Shown: in pieces, positions 12,930 to 22,746 of the stretch | Layout of the letters: each line of letters opens with the position of its first letter | Numbering within the stretch: position 1 is the stretch's first letter | NCBI GenBank assembly: GCA_036250195.1 | Contig: JAVHZZ010000005.1 | Coordinates: 179,783,448 to 179,847,447 of the forward strand | From: Mixophyes australis | Taxonomy: Eukaryota > Chordata > Amphibia > Anura > Limnodynastidae | Direction: 5' to 3' | Length of the DNA: 64,000 nucleotides | Program-made: the position numbers and the translations under genes | The notes under the pieces: generated by a model | What the model was told of the DNA's origin: nothing | Seen by the model: the letters and a program-made list of their open reading frames with translations, nothing else | The model's database searches: none

Positions 12930-13680
12930 GGTACGTCTAGTATTATTGCGTGTTTGTCTGACTGGTATAAAACTGACTTTGTCTTTATGGATTAGCTGAG
13001 GTAACACTGCAGTAAGATGGGTCTGTAGCTGGCACAGTATGAAGGATCTTTGCCCTCCTTAGGAATAACAATAATTCTAGCTTCAAGAGCTTCCTTGGAG
13101 AAGAACACACCTCTCAGCATGCTATTAAACACATCGGTAAGATAAGGCGAAAACAAGGCATTAAATGTTTTATAGTATATGGCGGTAAAGCTGTCTGGGC
13201 CAGGAGCTTTATTAAGTTTTAGGCTTTTTATGACGCTGGAAATTTCTTACGGAGTGAAATCTGCACTCGGCATCTGAAGTGCGCTAGATAGGAGTCTAGA
13301 CATGGGACATTGGGACAAGAAGTCTCGAATAGAATCCACAGGCTCTTGGGGGGGGGGGGGGGGTGGGGGGGAGTTACCCTTGGGTGAGATGTTTAAGTTT
13401 ACTATAGAAGTTCTGAAATTCCTCAGTAATTTGGTCCGGAACCTGTGTAGTAACATCTAAGTGTGAATGTGTTTAATTCGAGTAACATTACTTCAGGACA
13501 CCTTGGCCCTCAGCCTGGACGCCAGGAATCTGTCTGCCTTATCACCCTTTTCAAGTATAAACATGTTAAACAGGGGTGGGAAACTGGCTGCTATGGGGTA
13601 TATTGAGGAAAAGGAATCAATGGTAGTTTCTTTCCACTTGAATCCTCCATAGCAGCCATCACAATAGAATGTATCCATGC
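12930..13680 (-). pseudogene. L1/Tx1-clade LINE reverse-transcriptase fragment
   Basis: Read on the - strand, 13678-13493 ends with EKGDKADRFLASRLRAKVS, the L1 ORF2 linker before the RT. Then, after a G-run (13350-13371), come SLKLNKAPGPDSFTAIYYKT, MLRGVFFSKEALEARIIVIP and KEGKDPSYCASYRPISLL, RT motifs 1 and 2 of L1-type LINEs. The fragment ends just after motif 2 near 12960. Frames shift and one stop is visible, so it is dead. Confidence 0.8.
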
Positions 13681-13689
13681 AATATAGTA

Positions 13690-15411
13690 GGGAAGACTAC
13701 AAAGAAAAAAATCAGTCAAGTATGCTGCATAATCAAGAATTGTGAAATGACTAGCGAAGGTATGCATAGATGTCCATCCAGCTTCTTTGCAAAGCTCTGT
13801 TGCTGAAACCTAAGCCTTTCTTGTCCAAAATGTTATCACTCGTGTTGAGTGGGATATCACCTTATGCCTGTTCCTCTTGTATGCCTGTATAATTATTTAT
13901 CTGACCCATCTGGAAATGGTTTGTTTAGAAGGGGCATGCTATTTCTGAGTTCCTGTAGATATCACAAAAAGCTGTTCCATTCTTCTGTCCTGCATAAATA
14001 CTTGGAAAGTGCTGTAACTAAGTCCAACAAGTGCAGCTTTCATAACTTTTCATCGATAGGCTGTGGACAGAAAGATGGCAGTATGTCCTTCTGATTAATG
14101 TGGAACGTTGACAAAACTTTTGGAAGAAACACTGGGTTGTACCACTTTATCATAGATATTCCAAAAGGGTTCCTTGCACCACAGTGTTTGTAATTCTCCA
14201 ACCCTGTGGCCAGTGGTAACCACTATTTGGAACACCACCTGTAGTGTAATCTATCTAAGAAAAACATCTTGTAGAGTTTCAAAAGACATTAGAGTGTTGA
14301 CAACTAAATGGAGGCCCCACAAAGGAACTAGTAGAGGAACAGTTCTTCACTGCAAGAATCGAATAATCAATTCCTCTGGGGCTAATTTGCTATCTAACAA
14401 AGACACCCAGTACCTTGAGTGTAGGGGACATGACCCTTGTTTAATCAGTCTTAAAGGAAGTCAAGGATATGTTGAAGAGTTGCTGCAGTTGGATGGAATT
14501 TAGACTTTCACCACATGAAGAAACCTCTTCCAAACTTTAACAGATTATTGATTAGTTTTTCTTTCATGCTTGCTACAGTATGTTGATCACTTGCTCCGAG
14601 ACTCCTTGATCTTTGAGCAGCTCCTGCTTAATTTGCATGACATTAAAGCTAGTTGTTCTATATCTGGATGAACAGTAGAACCTTGTTACAGGAGATATGG
14701 CCAAAGTGGTAGAGGCCACGGTTGTTCCCGGAACATTTCCAAGACTACCACAAATGGAAGGATTGCTATTTCTGCTTTCTCTTTTTTTGTAATCTTAGTT
14801 AGAATGCTAGTAATGTGGGGAAAATGGAGAGAAGACATAACCTAGGTTAAACATCCACGGAACTGTCAATTAGTCTATTTCCTCTTCCCCTGGATTTTTG
14901 TGTCAAGATCAGAACCTGAATATGTTAGCATTCTGGTTTGTTGCCATAATGTCCAGTTGAGGGAGCCGATATTTTTATATTAGTAACTGGAACATAAAGT
15001 TGTCTTCGACTGAGGTAATATGCTTCCCTTGTAACTGAAGATAAGTGCTGAACGGTCTTCTACACTACTCATATTTCTAAGAAAGTAATTTGAAGATATT
15101 TTTTTCGTTTCATGAACATGCTAGTTGTGCCGGACGGTGAACCCCCCAGCCTGCCGTGAGTGTTCCACACTCTGGTTTTCAAAGTGACAATCCTCATGCC
15201 TTAACGTTGGACTTTGCTACCAGCTAAGAGTCTTTTTGGTAGTTCTTTCCAGTATTTGTGACCCCACTGGGTCAGTTGTTCCAATTGGAGACTTTGCATA
15301 TGTCACCTTGCCCAGGGGATGATCCCTATGGTGGAGGAAGGCTTTCCCAATAACCATAGTCTCTTTATTGTTGTGTGGTGACAAGTCTGTTGTTGCTGTG
15401 CCAGAGAGTGA
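13690..15411 (-). pseudogene. DIRS-like retrotransposon: tyrosine recombinase and RNase H side
   Basis: On the - strand the segment 14640-13700 reads, in broken frames, like a DIRS tyrosine recombinase: an N-terminal core-binding part ending LTSFKTD..RVMSPTLKVLG, then VVTTGHRVGELQTLWCKEPF (catalytic Arg region), and a C-terminal VISHSTRV..FWTRKA followed by ELCKEAGWTSMHTFASHF (the HxxR box and the tyrosine region). Upstream on the same strand, 15400-14700 looks like RNase H/linker sequence. The reverse-transcriptase half lies beyond the Penelope insertion at 19936-20570. Many stops; inactive. Confidence 0.7.
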
Positions 15412-15582
15412 GGCGTAAATTTATCAAGCTGCGGGTTTGAAAAAGTGGAGATGTTGCCTATAGCAACCAATCAGATTCTAGCGGTCATTTTGTAGAATGT
15501 ACTAAATAAATGGGAACTAGAATCTGTTTGCTATAGGTAACATCTCCACTTTTTCAAGCCTCCAGCTTGATAAATCCAGGTC
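15412..15582. mobile_element. Palindromic MITE (hairpin element), complete copy
   Basis: Left arm (AAATTTATCAAGCTGCGGG... AGTGGAGATGTTGCCTATAG) is the reverse complement of the right arm (CTATAGGTAACATCTCCACT ... CAGCTTGATAAAT), giving a 170-bp foldback with centre TTTTGTAGAATGTACTAAAT. Further copies: half at 19832-19931, full at 60563-60755. Confidence 0.85.
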
Positions 15583-15639
15583 TCCACCACATTCAAAGAA
15601 GAATGGAACATAATTTTACACACATGTTCTTTCTCCCTG

Positions 15640-16686
15640 ATGCAATTAATATTAAGAGATAGGAATGAATTATTGAAACTTGAGGAGGAAATCCAAACAT
15701 TGAATATGTTGGTACATCTTTTTAAAGATCAAGAAGAGTTTTTAGAAGTAGAAAACAAAATAGAGAGAAGGATAAGTAAGGACTGCAGAGATACCATGAT
15801 TAGGAAAAAGAAAAAATTCCAAAGGGATAAAATGGCAGTTCTAGCAGCAACACAGCAATGTTCACCTGCAAAAATGGGGCAGGTGAAATTGAATAAACGA
15901 GAACAAAGAAAAACAGTATACGAAAATAGGATAACAACTAATAAGGATAAGGTTTTCAATCGTGAATATCCTCAGGATCACGACCCGGTTTTAGATGAAC
16001 ATGAGAAAAAGTGGGAACAAGTTAGTACCAACAAAAGAAGAGGCGGATATGGAAGAATAAGGTGGAATGAAGATGTCAATTCACAGGAAACATCCAAATT
16101 AGACTTTCACATTCCACTGAGGAATAGATTTGATCCATTAGAAGAACTTTCTGCGTACCATCATGTCCCTATTAGAAAACCATCTTCTTCCTCTTTTTTA
16201 GATCAAGGGGAAACTAAAAAGAGCGTAGAGATAGGGAAGATAGCCCCAAGAAAAAATAGAAAAAGAAGTATGAAGGGAGGTAAGAAAATTAAGAGATATA
16301 GAAAAAGGAAGAAAGATCTCATAAACAATAATATTATAAATGAAGGGTCTGATAACCCACTAGAGCATACACAAGTAGGGAATGAACCAGGCAATGTATT
16401 TAATCTACGTTCTAGATCCTTAACCTTGGCAGAACAGTCCACATTGAATAAAGGACTCAAGTTTGCACCAACAAACATTATTGATAAGTTCAATACGTTT
16501 GTGGACATACAAAAATTCATACGTAAAATTACCATCAAAAAGTTTAAGTCCAAAGAAGATAGTGGGGAAAATCAAGAGAGGGATGTATGTGAAGATGAAA
16601 GGAAATTTAGAAATCTTCGTTTTTTCCTGCTCACACTAAGGAGATCTTTATTGGAACCTTCAATAAGGTGGTTACAGAGGACATGA
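15640..16686 (+). pseudogene. Penelope-like element N-terminal ORF
   Basis: Open for 348 codons. The first 70 residues are a charged, coiled-coil-like stretch (NELLKLEEEIQTLNMLVHLF), the middle is very Lys/Arg-rich, and the end has NKGLKFAPTNIIDKFNTFVD and IQKFIRKITIKKF, which match the conserved segment just before the RT of Penelope-like elements (a 'glsFvPtp..d.f....dl..F.RklrlkeFF' pattern). A frameshift near 16600-16640 separates it from the RT, so the original protein was one chain. The first true start codon is uncertain. Confidence 0.8.
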
Positions 16687-16784
16687 GAAAAATGTGCATA
16701 AAGAAGAAGTCAAAGAAGAACAACCTTAATTTAACTAGTAAGGAAAGGAAATCCATTAAAACTTTGGTTGAGGATTGAAAAATA

Positions 16785-17840
16785 GTGATAAAACCAGCTG
16801 ATAAAGGTGGAGCGGTGGTGATCATGGACACAGAGAAGTATTCAAAAGAATTTTGGAATCAATTAGATGCAGATGGTACATATAAAAAGTTAAAGCAAGA
16901 TCCAACAGACCGTGTCTTAAAAGATTTGAAAGGGTTGGTAGAAAAATATGAAAATAAGGGTGTTTTAGATAAGGATACAGTGGATTATATCATCGTTCCA
17001 TATCCGAGAACACCCGTTATATATGTTTTGCCCAAGATCCATAGGGATATGGAAAACCCACCCAGGAGACCGATAATTTCGGGTACATGGTCAGTGACCA
17101 TTAATCTATTGGAAGTCATAGATCACTATTAGCAACCCCTTGGACAGCGAACAAAATCCTCTCTTAAGGACAACACTCGGTTTTTGAAAATGGTTTCTGA
17201 GACTGTGTGGTGCACGGATTATATATTGGTTACGGCCGATGTTAAATCTCTTTACATCCTCATCAGGCATGATTTGGGTGTAGAGGCCGTGGCCAATGGA
17301 CTTACGAATACTACGTATTCAGAAGGCCTTAGGGAATTCAGTATAGAGGGCATCCAGTTCATTTTGTCCAACAATTATTTTCGGTTTCAGGGCTTCTACT
17401 TTCTTCAATGTGTCAGGACAGCCATGGACACCAGGTTTGCCCCCAGCTATGCTAACATCTTCCCAGCCCAGTGGGAGGAGCCCAGTGTGTGGGCGTGACA
17501 TGGCTTTGGGGCGAACCTGGTGTCCTGGCACAGATATATTGACGACATTTTCTTTGTATGGAAAGGATCTGAGGAGGATCTGAATACTTTCTACACATAT
17601 TTAAATAATGATTTATATATAGAACTATCAATTGAATGGAGCGAAAGTTCCATCCATTTTTTGGACATAATGCTATATGTAAATGAGGGAGGCCTACAAA
17701 CAAAAATATACAGGAAGTCCACTGACATAGTGAGCTATATTGATAATGACCGCAATCACCATCATGTATGGCTGAATAATATTCCCCAGATGAAAAGGGT
17801 TAGAAGAAATTGCACAGAAAACCATGTTTTCAGAGAATAA
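16785..17840 (+). pseudogene. Penelope-like reverse transcriptase, interrupted by stops
   Basis: One frame carries VIKPADKGGAVVIMDTEKYS (RT motif region 1-2), PRTPVIYVLPKIHRDMENPP and RRPIISG, then after a TAG at 17130-17132 DYILVTADVKSLYILIRHDL (motif A; DVKSLY), and after a TGA at 17496-17498 HRYIDDIFFVWKGSEEDL (motif C with the catalytic YIDD at about 17535-17546) and SSIHFLDIMLYVNEGGLQTK. A TAA at 17838-17840 and a TGA at 16776-16778 also break the frame. Residues and order are those of Penelope-like RT, not LINE or LTR types. Confidence 0.88.
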
Positions 17841-18189
17841 GTTGATAGCATGAAATCTGATTTCATCTCTAAGGGCTATGATGGGAAGATAGTTGAGAAA
17901 GCAGAAAGTTCCATAACTTTAGTAGATAGAGATGAGCTTTTATCAAGTAAAGACACTGCAGTAGATCAGAAAACTTGAATAAATATGATTGGGCGTTCAT
18001 TTCTCAATATAGTGTCAACTATAAACAAATGGAAAACATTTTGGAAAAACACTGGGATATTTTGTAGAAAGATAGTATTATAGGAAATGTGGTTCCAGAG
18101 AAACCAGTGTTTATATACAGGAAGGCACCAAGATAAACTAGTGAGGAGCCATTTGCATGCATAGACAAGAAAATCCATCAGAACCATTT

Positions 18190-18580
18190 GCTTTCACAGA
18201 TGTGGGACATGCATGGCATGCAGGACATGTATGTCAGAGCAGAATAGGTTTTTGGAAGTGGTGATCAACGGACAGAAGTCAAAGATAAATACGTTCTATT
18301 ACTTGTCATTCGAATAATGTCATATATCCCATAGAATGCAATTGCAATAATATATATATATATATATATAGGGAGAGCCACTCGCCCACTAAAGGTTCGC
18401 TTACGTGAACACATATATACTATTAGGAGAGGCCTGGACACTCACTCTCTATCCCATCATTTTAAGACACATCACTCATGGAAAGCAGAACACATTATAC
18501 ATTTTGGGGGGATTCAGAAAATAGACAACAACTGGAGGAATAAAGCTGAGCCTTTTATCGAAGGCAGAAATTAAATGCAT
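18190..18580 (+). pseudogene. Penelope-like GIY-YIG endonuclease remnant
   Basis: In one frame CGTCMACRTCMSEQN (paired-cysteine knuckle) precedes, after a shift, VIYPIECNCN, an (Ile-Tyr)n run made by a TA microsatellite, and YIGRATRPLKVRLREHIYTI with HSLSHHFKTHH. These are the GIY half, the YIG half and the following Arg/His residues of the endonuclease used for target priming. The microsatellite appears to have lengthened the loop between GIY and YIG by about four residues. Confidence 0.78.
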
Positions 18581-19104
18581 CTTCACATTTAATACCATGA
18601 TCCCTTATGGACTTAACACAGAATTTTTATGAGAAACCTTAGTCTTGGATGTAGGGTTTATTTGCACTACATATGGACAAGAGCAAATTCTTTAAGATAC
18701 AGATTGTAAGTTCTCTCCTTTTTACCCCTGCTTTCTTTGGAATTCTTTATTTATGGTACAGACTATGTCCTCAAAGTGGCAATCGAGTCATGTGTCTTAC
18801 ATCTGGATCGCTTATTATATAAAATTGTTTAATGTTTTTAACAATGTGAAATAGGAATGTATGTATTGTTCCAAACAAGATAATTTGTGTTTTGTATTAT
18901 CCCGATTCGTTCGGCTTTTGTGATAATACGGGTGCGTTCCAGGGATGCCAATAACTACTTCCGGTTTCCGGACTCAGTGAATGACGGATAGTAAGACATG
19001 GGATCGGGTCATGTGATACTGATTTCATGCCTCTCTTTCGAATTGAGATTTGCGGAAGTGAGAGGTTATGATAAACCTGGAGCGGTACCTATGATCTTTT
19101 TTTG

Positions 19105-19137
19105 CCTTGATAAAGACTGTCACAGTTGAAACGCGTT
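19105..19137 (+). ncRNA. Degenerate hammerhead-ribozyme-like motif of the Penelope element
   Basis: CTTGATAAAG, a stem ACTG-TCA-CAGT, then TTGAAACGCGTT reproduces the layout of the hammerhead core (CUGAUGA, stem II, GAAA, very short stem III, then a UH cleavage site). Penelope-like elements are known to carry such minimal type I hammerheads. Here the CUGAUGA box has changes (TTGATAA), so activity is doubtful. Stem I could not be verified by eye. Confidence 0.45.
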
Positions 19138-19831
19138 GGCTTATTTGGTAAAACTGCCAGGTTGTTGTTTTTTTTTAAGCTAGTATCGACGGAGCATCTA
19201 GCAGGATCATCCTTAACTTGTCACGCTGTTCCAAAGAGTTTTTCTGATAGGAGTCCACCTTTAAATGCAATGTTACATTGTTTTAATGATTTATTGTAAT
19301 GGCCTCAATGTGAGACATATGTTTTTAACACTGGATGTATACTTTTGAGAATAAATAAGAGGTTATACACAAGATATGAAACTTTTCTTTTTTGGGGATC
19401 TTGTGCAAGTCCGTTCACCCTTATTGAAGCTGACCATTACATCTGATATTTCTGAAGGTTTGATTTGATCAACTATTCTGTAAGCATATACCCAAGAGGG
19501 TTTGGTGTGTGCAATGGTTACTGGTGACACTTTGGATTTATTCTGCACGGTTTCTATCAGTGGAAAAAAAAGAATATCTATTGGACTATCATATCAGTAC
19601 TGTATTACACTATGTCATGCCATATGAATTTCTAGGTCCCTTATTGTGAACTATCCCTCCAGGAGACGTTGATATTGGAACTGATCTCACACTTATGTGT
19701 TTGAAGGGAGCACCTGATGTATGTATAATTTGTTTTATTGTGTATATGTCCAAAGGTGTGGTGGTCCTCATATATATATTTGGCTGCATACTAAGTGAAG
19801 CGCCACAGTAACAATTACCTTTTTGTGAAAT

Positions 19832-19931
19832 ATTTTGTAGAATGTACTAAATAAATGGTAACTAGAATCTGATTAGTTGCTATAGGTAACATCTCCACTT
19901 TTTGAAACCTGCAGCTTGATAAATTCACCAC
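19832..19931. mobile_element. Half copy of the palindromic MITE
   Basis: Holds the centre and right arm only (TTTTGTAGAATGTACTAAAT to CAGCTTGATAAAT), matching 15482-15582. It lies at the 3' side of the Penelope element, so that element is bracketed by about 100-bp direct copies. Confidence 0.8.
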
Positions 19932-19935
19932 TGGA

Positions 19936-20570
19936 TCTGGATACATCTTTCTTCTGACAAATATCTTGTTCTGTATGATGTTTATCTGGACCTCCAGAAA
20001 CTTTCATTTATTTTGATGAGACCCAATAACTTTGTTTTGTTCATAATCACATTTTCTGCAAGACAATGGATCACTTGCACTGTTCTGCAATTGACAGTGT
20101 GTTTTCTGATTTTGCAGAAATAGGGCTATATCATGACACCTTGTTTTCTTAATTCCGCCACCTGCATAACCAGCACTTTGGTTAAAGTTCTCAGGAACAT
20201 TGCCAGGCCAAAGGACAGGTAGGTGAACTGAAAGTGTTGTTACATAAACCTGATCCCTGTAACAGGGACATCAAAATAGGCATCCTGAAGTCCTATAGAT
20301 GTGTGAAAATCCCCTTAACTGATGGTCATGAAGATAGTGTTCAGACTTCATGCTTAACTGTCTGGCACAGATAGACTTGTTGAGCTTTCTCAAATGCTCA
20401 TATCCAGATCAGAAAATACCTCCATTGTGGACTCAGTGGCAATCCTGTTAATAACCGTATGCATTTCTGCAGTAAAGTGGGCACAGTCGCATTCCATTGG
20501 TTGAAAAAACAGGGACTAACTCGCACTGATTTTGTCTGGCAGGTGAAAACTCGAGTGAACTGGTGGTGAA
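19936..20570 (-). pseudogene. DIRS-like reverse-transcriptase fragment
   Basis: On the - strand, 20400-19950 reads GLQDAYFDVPVTGIRFM and then HFQFTYLSFGLAMFLRTLTK with VLVMQVAELRKQGVMI, the motif A region and the 'fqf..LpFGla..Pr.FTKvl' block of DIRS and related RTs. It carries several stops, and the expected YLDD box is lost after PYF. With the recombinase part at 13690-15411 on the same strand it forms one element cut by the Penelope/MITE insertions. The upstream limit near 20570 is uncertain. Confidence 0.7.
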
Positions 20571-20589
20571 GATTAACTGACAATCTGAA

Positions 20590-21510
20590 CAAAGGAGTTC
20601 CCTAAATTCTAAAAAGTTCAGCAATAATTACTACAGATGCCAGCAGCCAAGAAAGAGAGACCAAAACGATGAAGGATGAATGGCAGAAAAAGCAGAAAAT
20701 CGGAGCTCTGCTCAACAGCAAAATTGGGATGGATAGACGACTGAATCAGTGCTTCTCCAAAATGTCAGGTCTTGTGGGATGTTCCTATCAAAAGTGGTCC
20801 AAGGACAACCAGTAAAACAGCGATAAGGCTCATTGATGCTGTTGAAAGCAAAGGTTATTTCTTCTGCTCCAATCCCAAAGAAGAGAACAAATGTGTCAGA
20901 GCACACACTGCATCACAGCTTGCTGTGTAGTCGCAGACCGGTCAGAGTGGCCATTCTGACCCCTGTCCACAGATGAAAGAACATATAATGGGCACGTGAG
21001 CACCAGAACTGGACCATGGAGCAATGGAAGAAAGTAGCCTGCTCTGATGAATTACATTTTCCTTTAAATTATGTGAATGGCTGGAAGTATGTACATCGTT
21101 AACTTGGGGATTGATGCTCTGGGCAATGTTCTGCTGGGTAACATTCATGTGAATGTTACTGTGACATGTACCCCCTACTTAAACATTGTTGCAGACCAAG
21201 TATACCCCCTCGTGGTAATAATATTACCTGAATAATGCACTCTGTCACACTGCAAAAATTGTCTGGGAATGGTTTGAGGAACATGACAAAGAGTTTAAGG
21301 TGTTGACTTGACCTCCAAATTCCCCTCAAATCTCAATCCAATCGAACATCTGTGGGATGTGCTGGAAAAACATGTCTGTTCCCTGAAGGCCTCACCTCGC
21401 AACTTAAAGAATCTGCTGGTAACGTGTTTGTGCCAAATACCACAAGACCATTTCAGAGGTCTTGTGGAGTCCGTGCCTCAATGAGTCAGCTGTTTTGGCG
21501 GTGTGTGTGT
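20590..21510 (+). pseudogene. Tc1-like transposase relic (third family)
   Basis: In mixed + strand frames: REHIMGTRAPELDHGAMEES, followed near 21340 by SIQSNIC-like sequence that corresponds to NPIEHLWDVLEKHV, and a C-terminal stretch TTRPFQRSCGVRASMSQLF matching the last helices of Tc1 transposases. Numerous stops and shifts. It ends just before a (TA)n microsatellite. Terminal repeats were not identified. Confidence 0.65.
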
Positions 21511-21527
21511 ATATATGTATATATAGA

Positions 21528-21537
<10 letters not shown>

Positions 21538-21578
<41 letters not shown>
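21538..21578. repeat. (TA)n microsatellite
   Basis: About 20 uninterrupted TA units, followed by (AGAG/GATA) low complexity to about 21620. Confidence 0.95.
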
Positions 21579-21580
<2 letters not shown>

Positions 21581-21696
21581 CATAAATATAGAGAGAGAGA
21601 TATAGAGATAGATATATTGTAGTGTTTGGTTTTTTGCTACTGAGACGTATACGTGTACATTATGTATGCAGGTTAAGCCATATCGGTCATCATTAT

Positions 21697-22746
21697 TGTG
21701 ACAGGATGGGCCGCCTATGCCACCCTGTCTGTTGCTGCTGGGAACCGACTGGACTTACTTTGCCATCGTTTTCTTTCGTTATCCCAAATGCGCCCTCTTG
21801 CCGCAGTAGGATGGGCTTACAAATGCTGCTACCACTAGACTCCTTACCGCATCGGCATCCAGTTTCTTCTGGGTAACTGATGCTGCGAATGTACCCCATT
21901 ACTGGTGTACCTTGGCTGGTAACTCCCGACCTCTTACTATGGATCATGGTTGCTGTGGATGGATCCCCCTTGGCCTATCACACTGACCAGGGTAGCAGGC
22001 AGAGCGGTGGTACTGGAAAAGCTGGGTCCAACCTCAGAAATAGCCGGAGAATGGATTAGATTTAGAGTCTAATCTGCAGGTCACAGGAATTCAGCAATAT
22101 TGAAGATGTTTTCAAGCAGGTCTTTGAAGCAAGTGATGTTTATTTGCTCTTACACTGGCTGAAGGTACCAGTGCTAAGGTCAGATGACACAAGAAGAAAA
22201 ACTTTTCAATACAAGCCAGTGCTTTTTATACAGTTTGAACACATGCTATTTTTAGAATCTGGATGCAGTGTGTTTACACAAACTTGGATTTACATGTATT
22301 GTAAAGTCAACAATATTTACACTTTACTATGACATTCTAGAGATGCTGTGATGTCCTGCATCTGATTTTCAGATGCAGAGTTCCTGCCTTCAGTGTTGGA
22401 CCTTCACACATCAAAAGATCTAATTTAGCATGGCTCCTCTACAGACAGTCCAGAATACACATTCCCAAAGAAATGTACAAACCCCAAACAAGCCACTTCC
22501 CCGCATCACAACACACAAAAGACTTCCATTCACAAAGGCTTATTGTATCAGAAATATACCTAAGAAATCATGCATTCCCTATAGCAAGGTTAAAACAAAC
22601 GAGTTTCTTCCCTGGTCTTAGAAATAAGGATTTCCTATATCAAAATATACACAATAAGTGCATGTGCAATTATATAAATAAGCACCCCACACTATTTCCT
22701 TTAAATAAATTTATACCAGAAGTTATTTATCAGTGATCCAGTCACA
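21697..22746 (+). mobile_element. Solo LTR, family A, copy 1
   Basis: Begins TGTGACAGGATGG and ends GATCCAGTCACA, about 1050 bp. Aligns end to end by eye with 41295-42348, and with 36773-37743 plus 39296-39312. Flanks ATTAT and ACTAT are an imperfect 5-bp target duplication. No internal coding region remains, so it is a solo LTR made by LTR-LTR recombination. Whether the parent was a retrovirus-like or gypsy element cannot be told. Confidence 0.8.

Larger units (their letters stand above)
15600..19830 (+). mobile_element. Penelope-like retroelement, broken
   Basis: Order on the + strand: a 348-codon N-terminal ORF (15640-16686), reverse transcriptase in pieces (16785-17840), a CxxC zinc-knuckle and GIY-YIG endonuclease remnant (18190-18570), and a long 3' tail with a hammerhead-like motif (19105-19137). 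This RT plus C-terminal GIY-YIG order defines Penelope-like elements. It sits inside a - strand DIRS-like element, flanked by copies of the same hairpin MITE. The 3' limit is approximate. Confidence 0.85.

Noticed and set aside
13247..13456. Proline-run ORF, - strand
   Set aside because: Generated by a G-run inside the L1-clade fragment.
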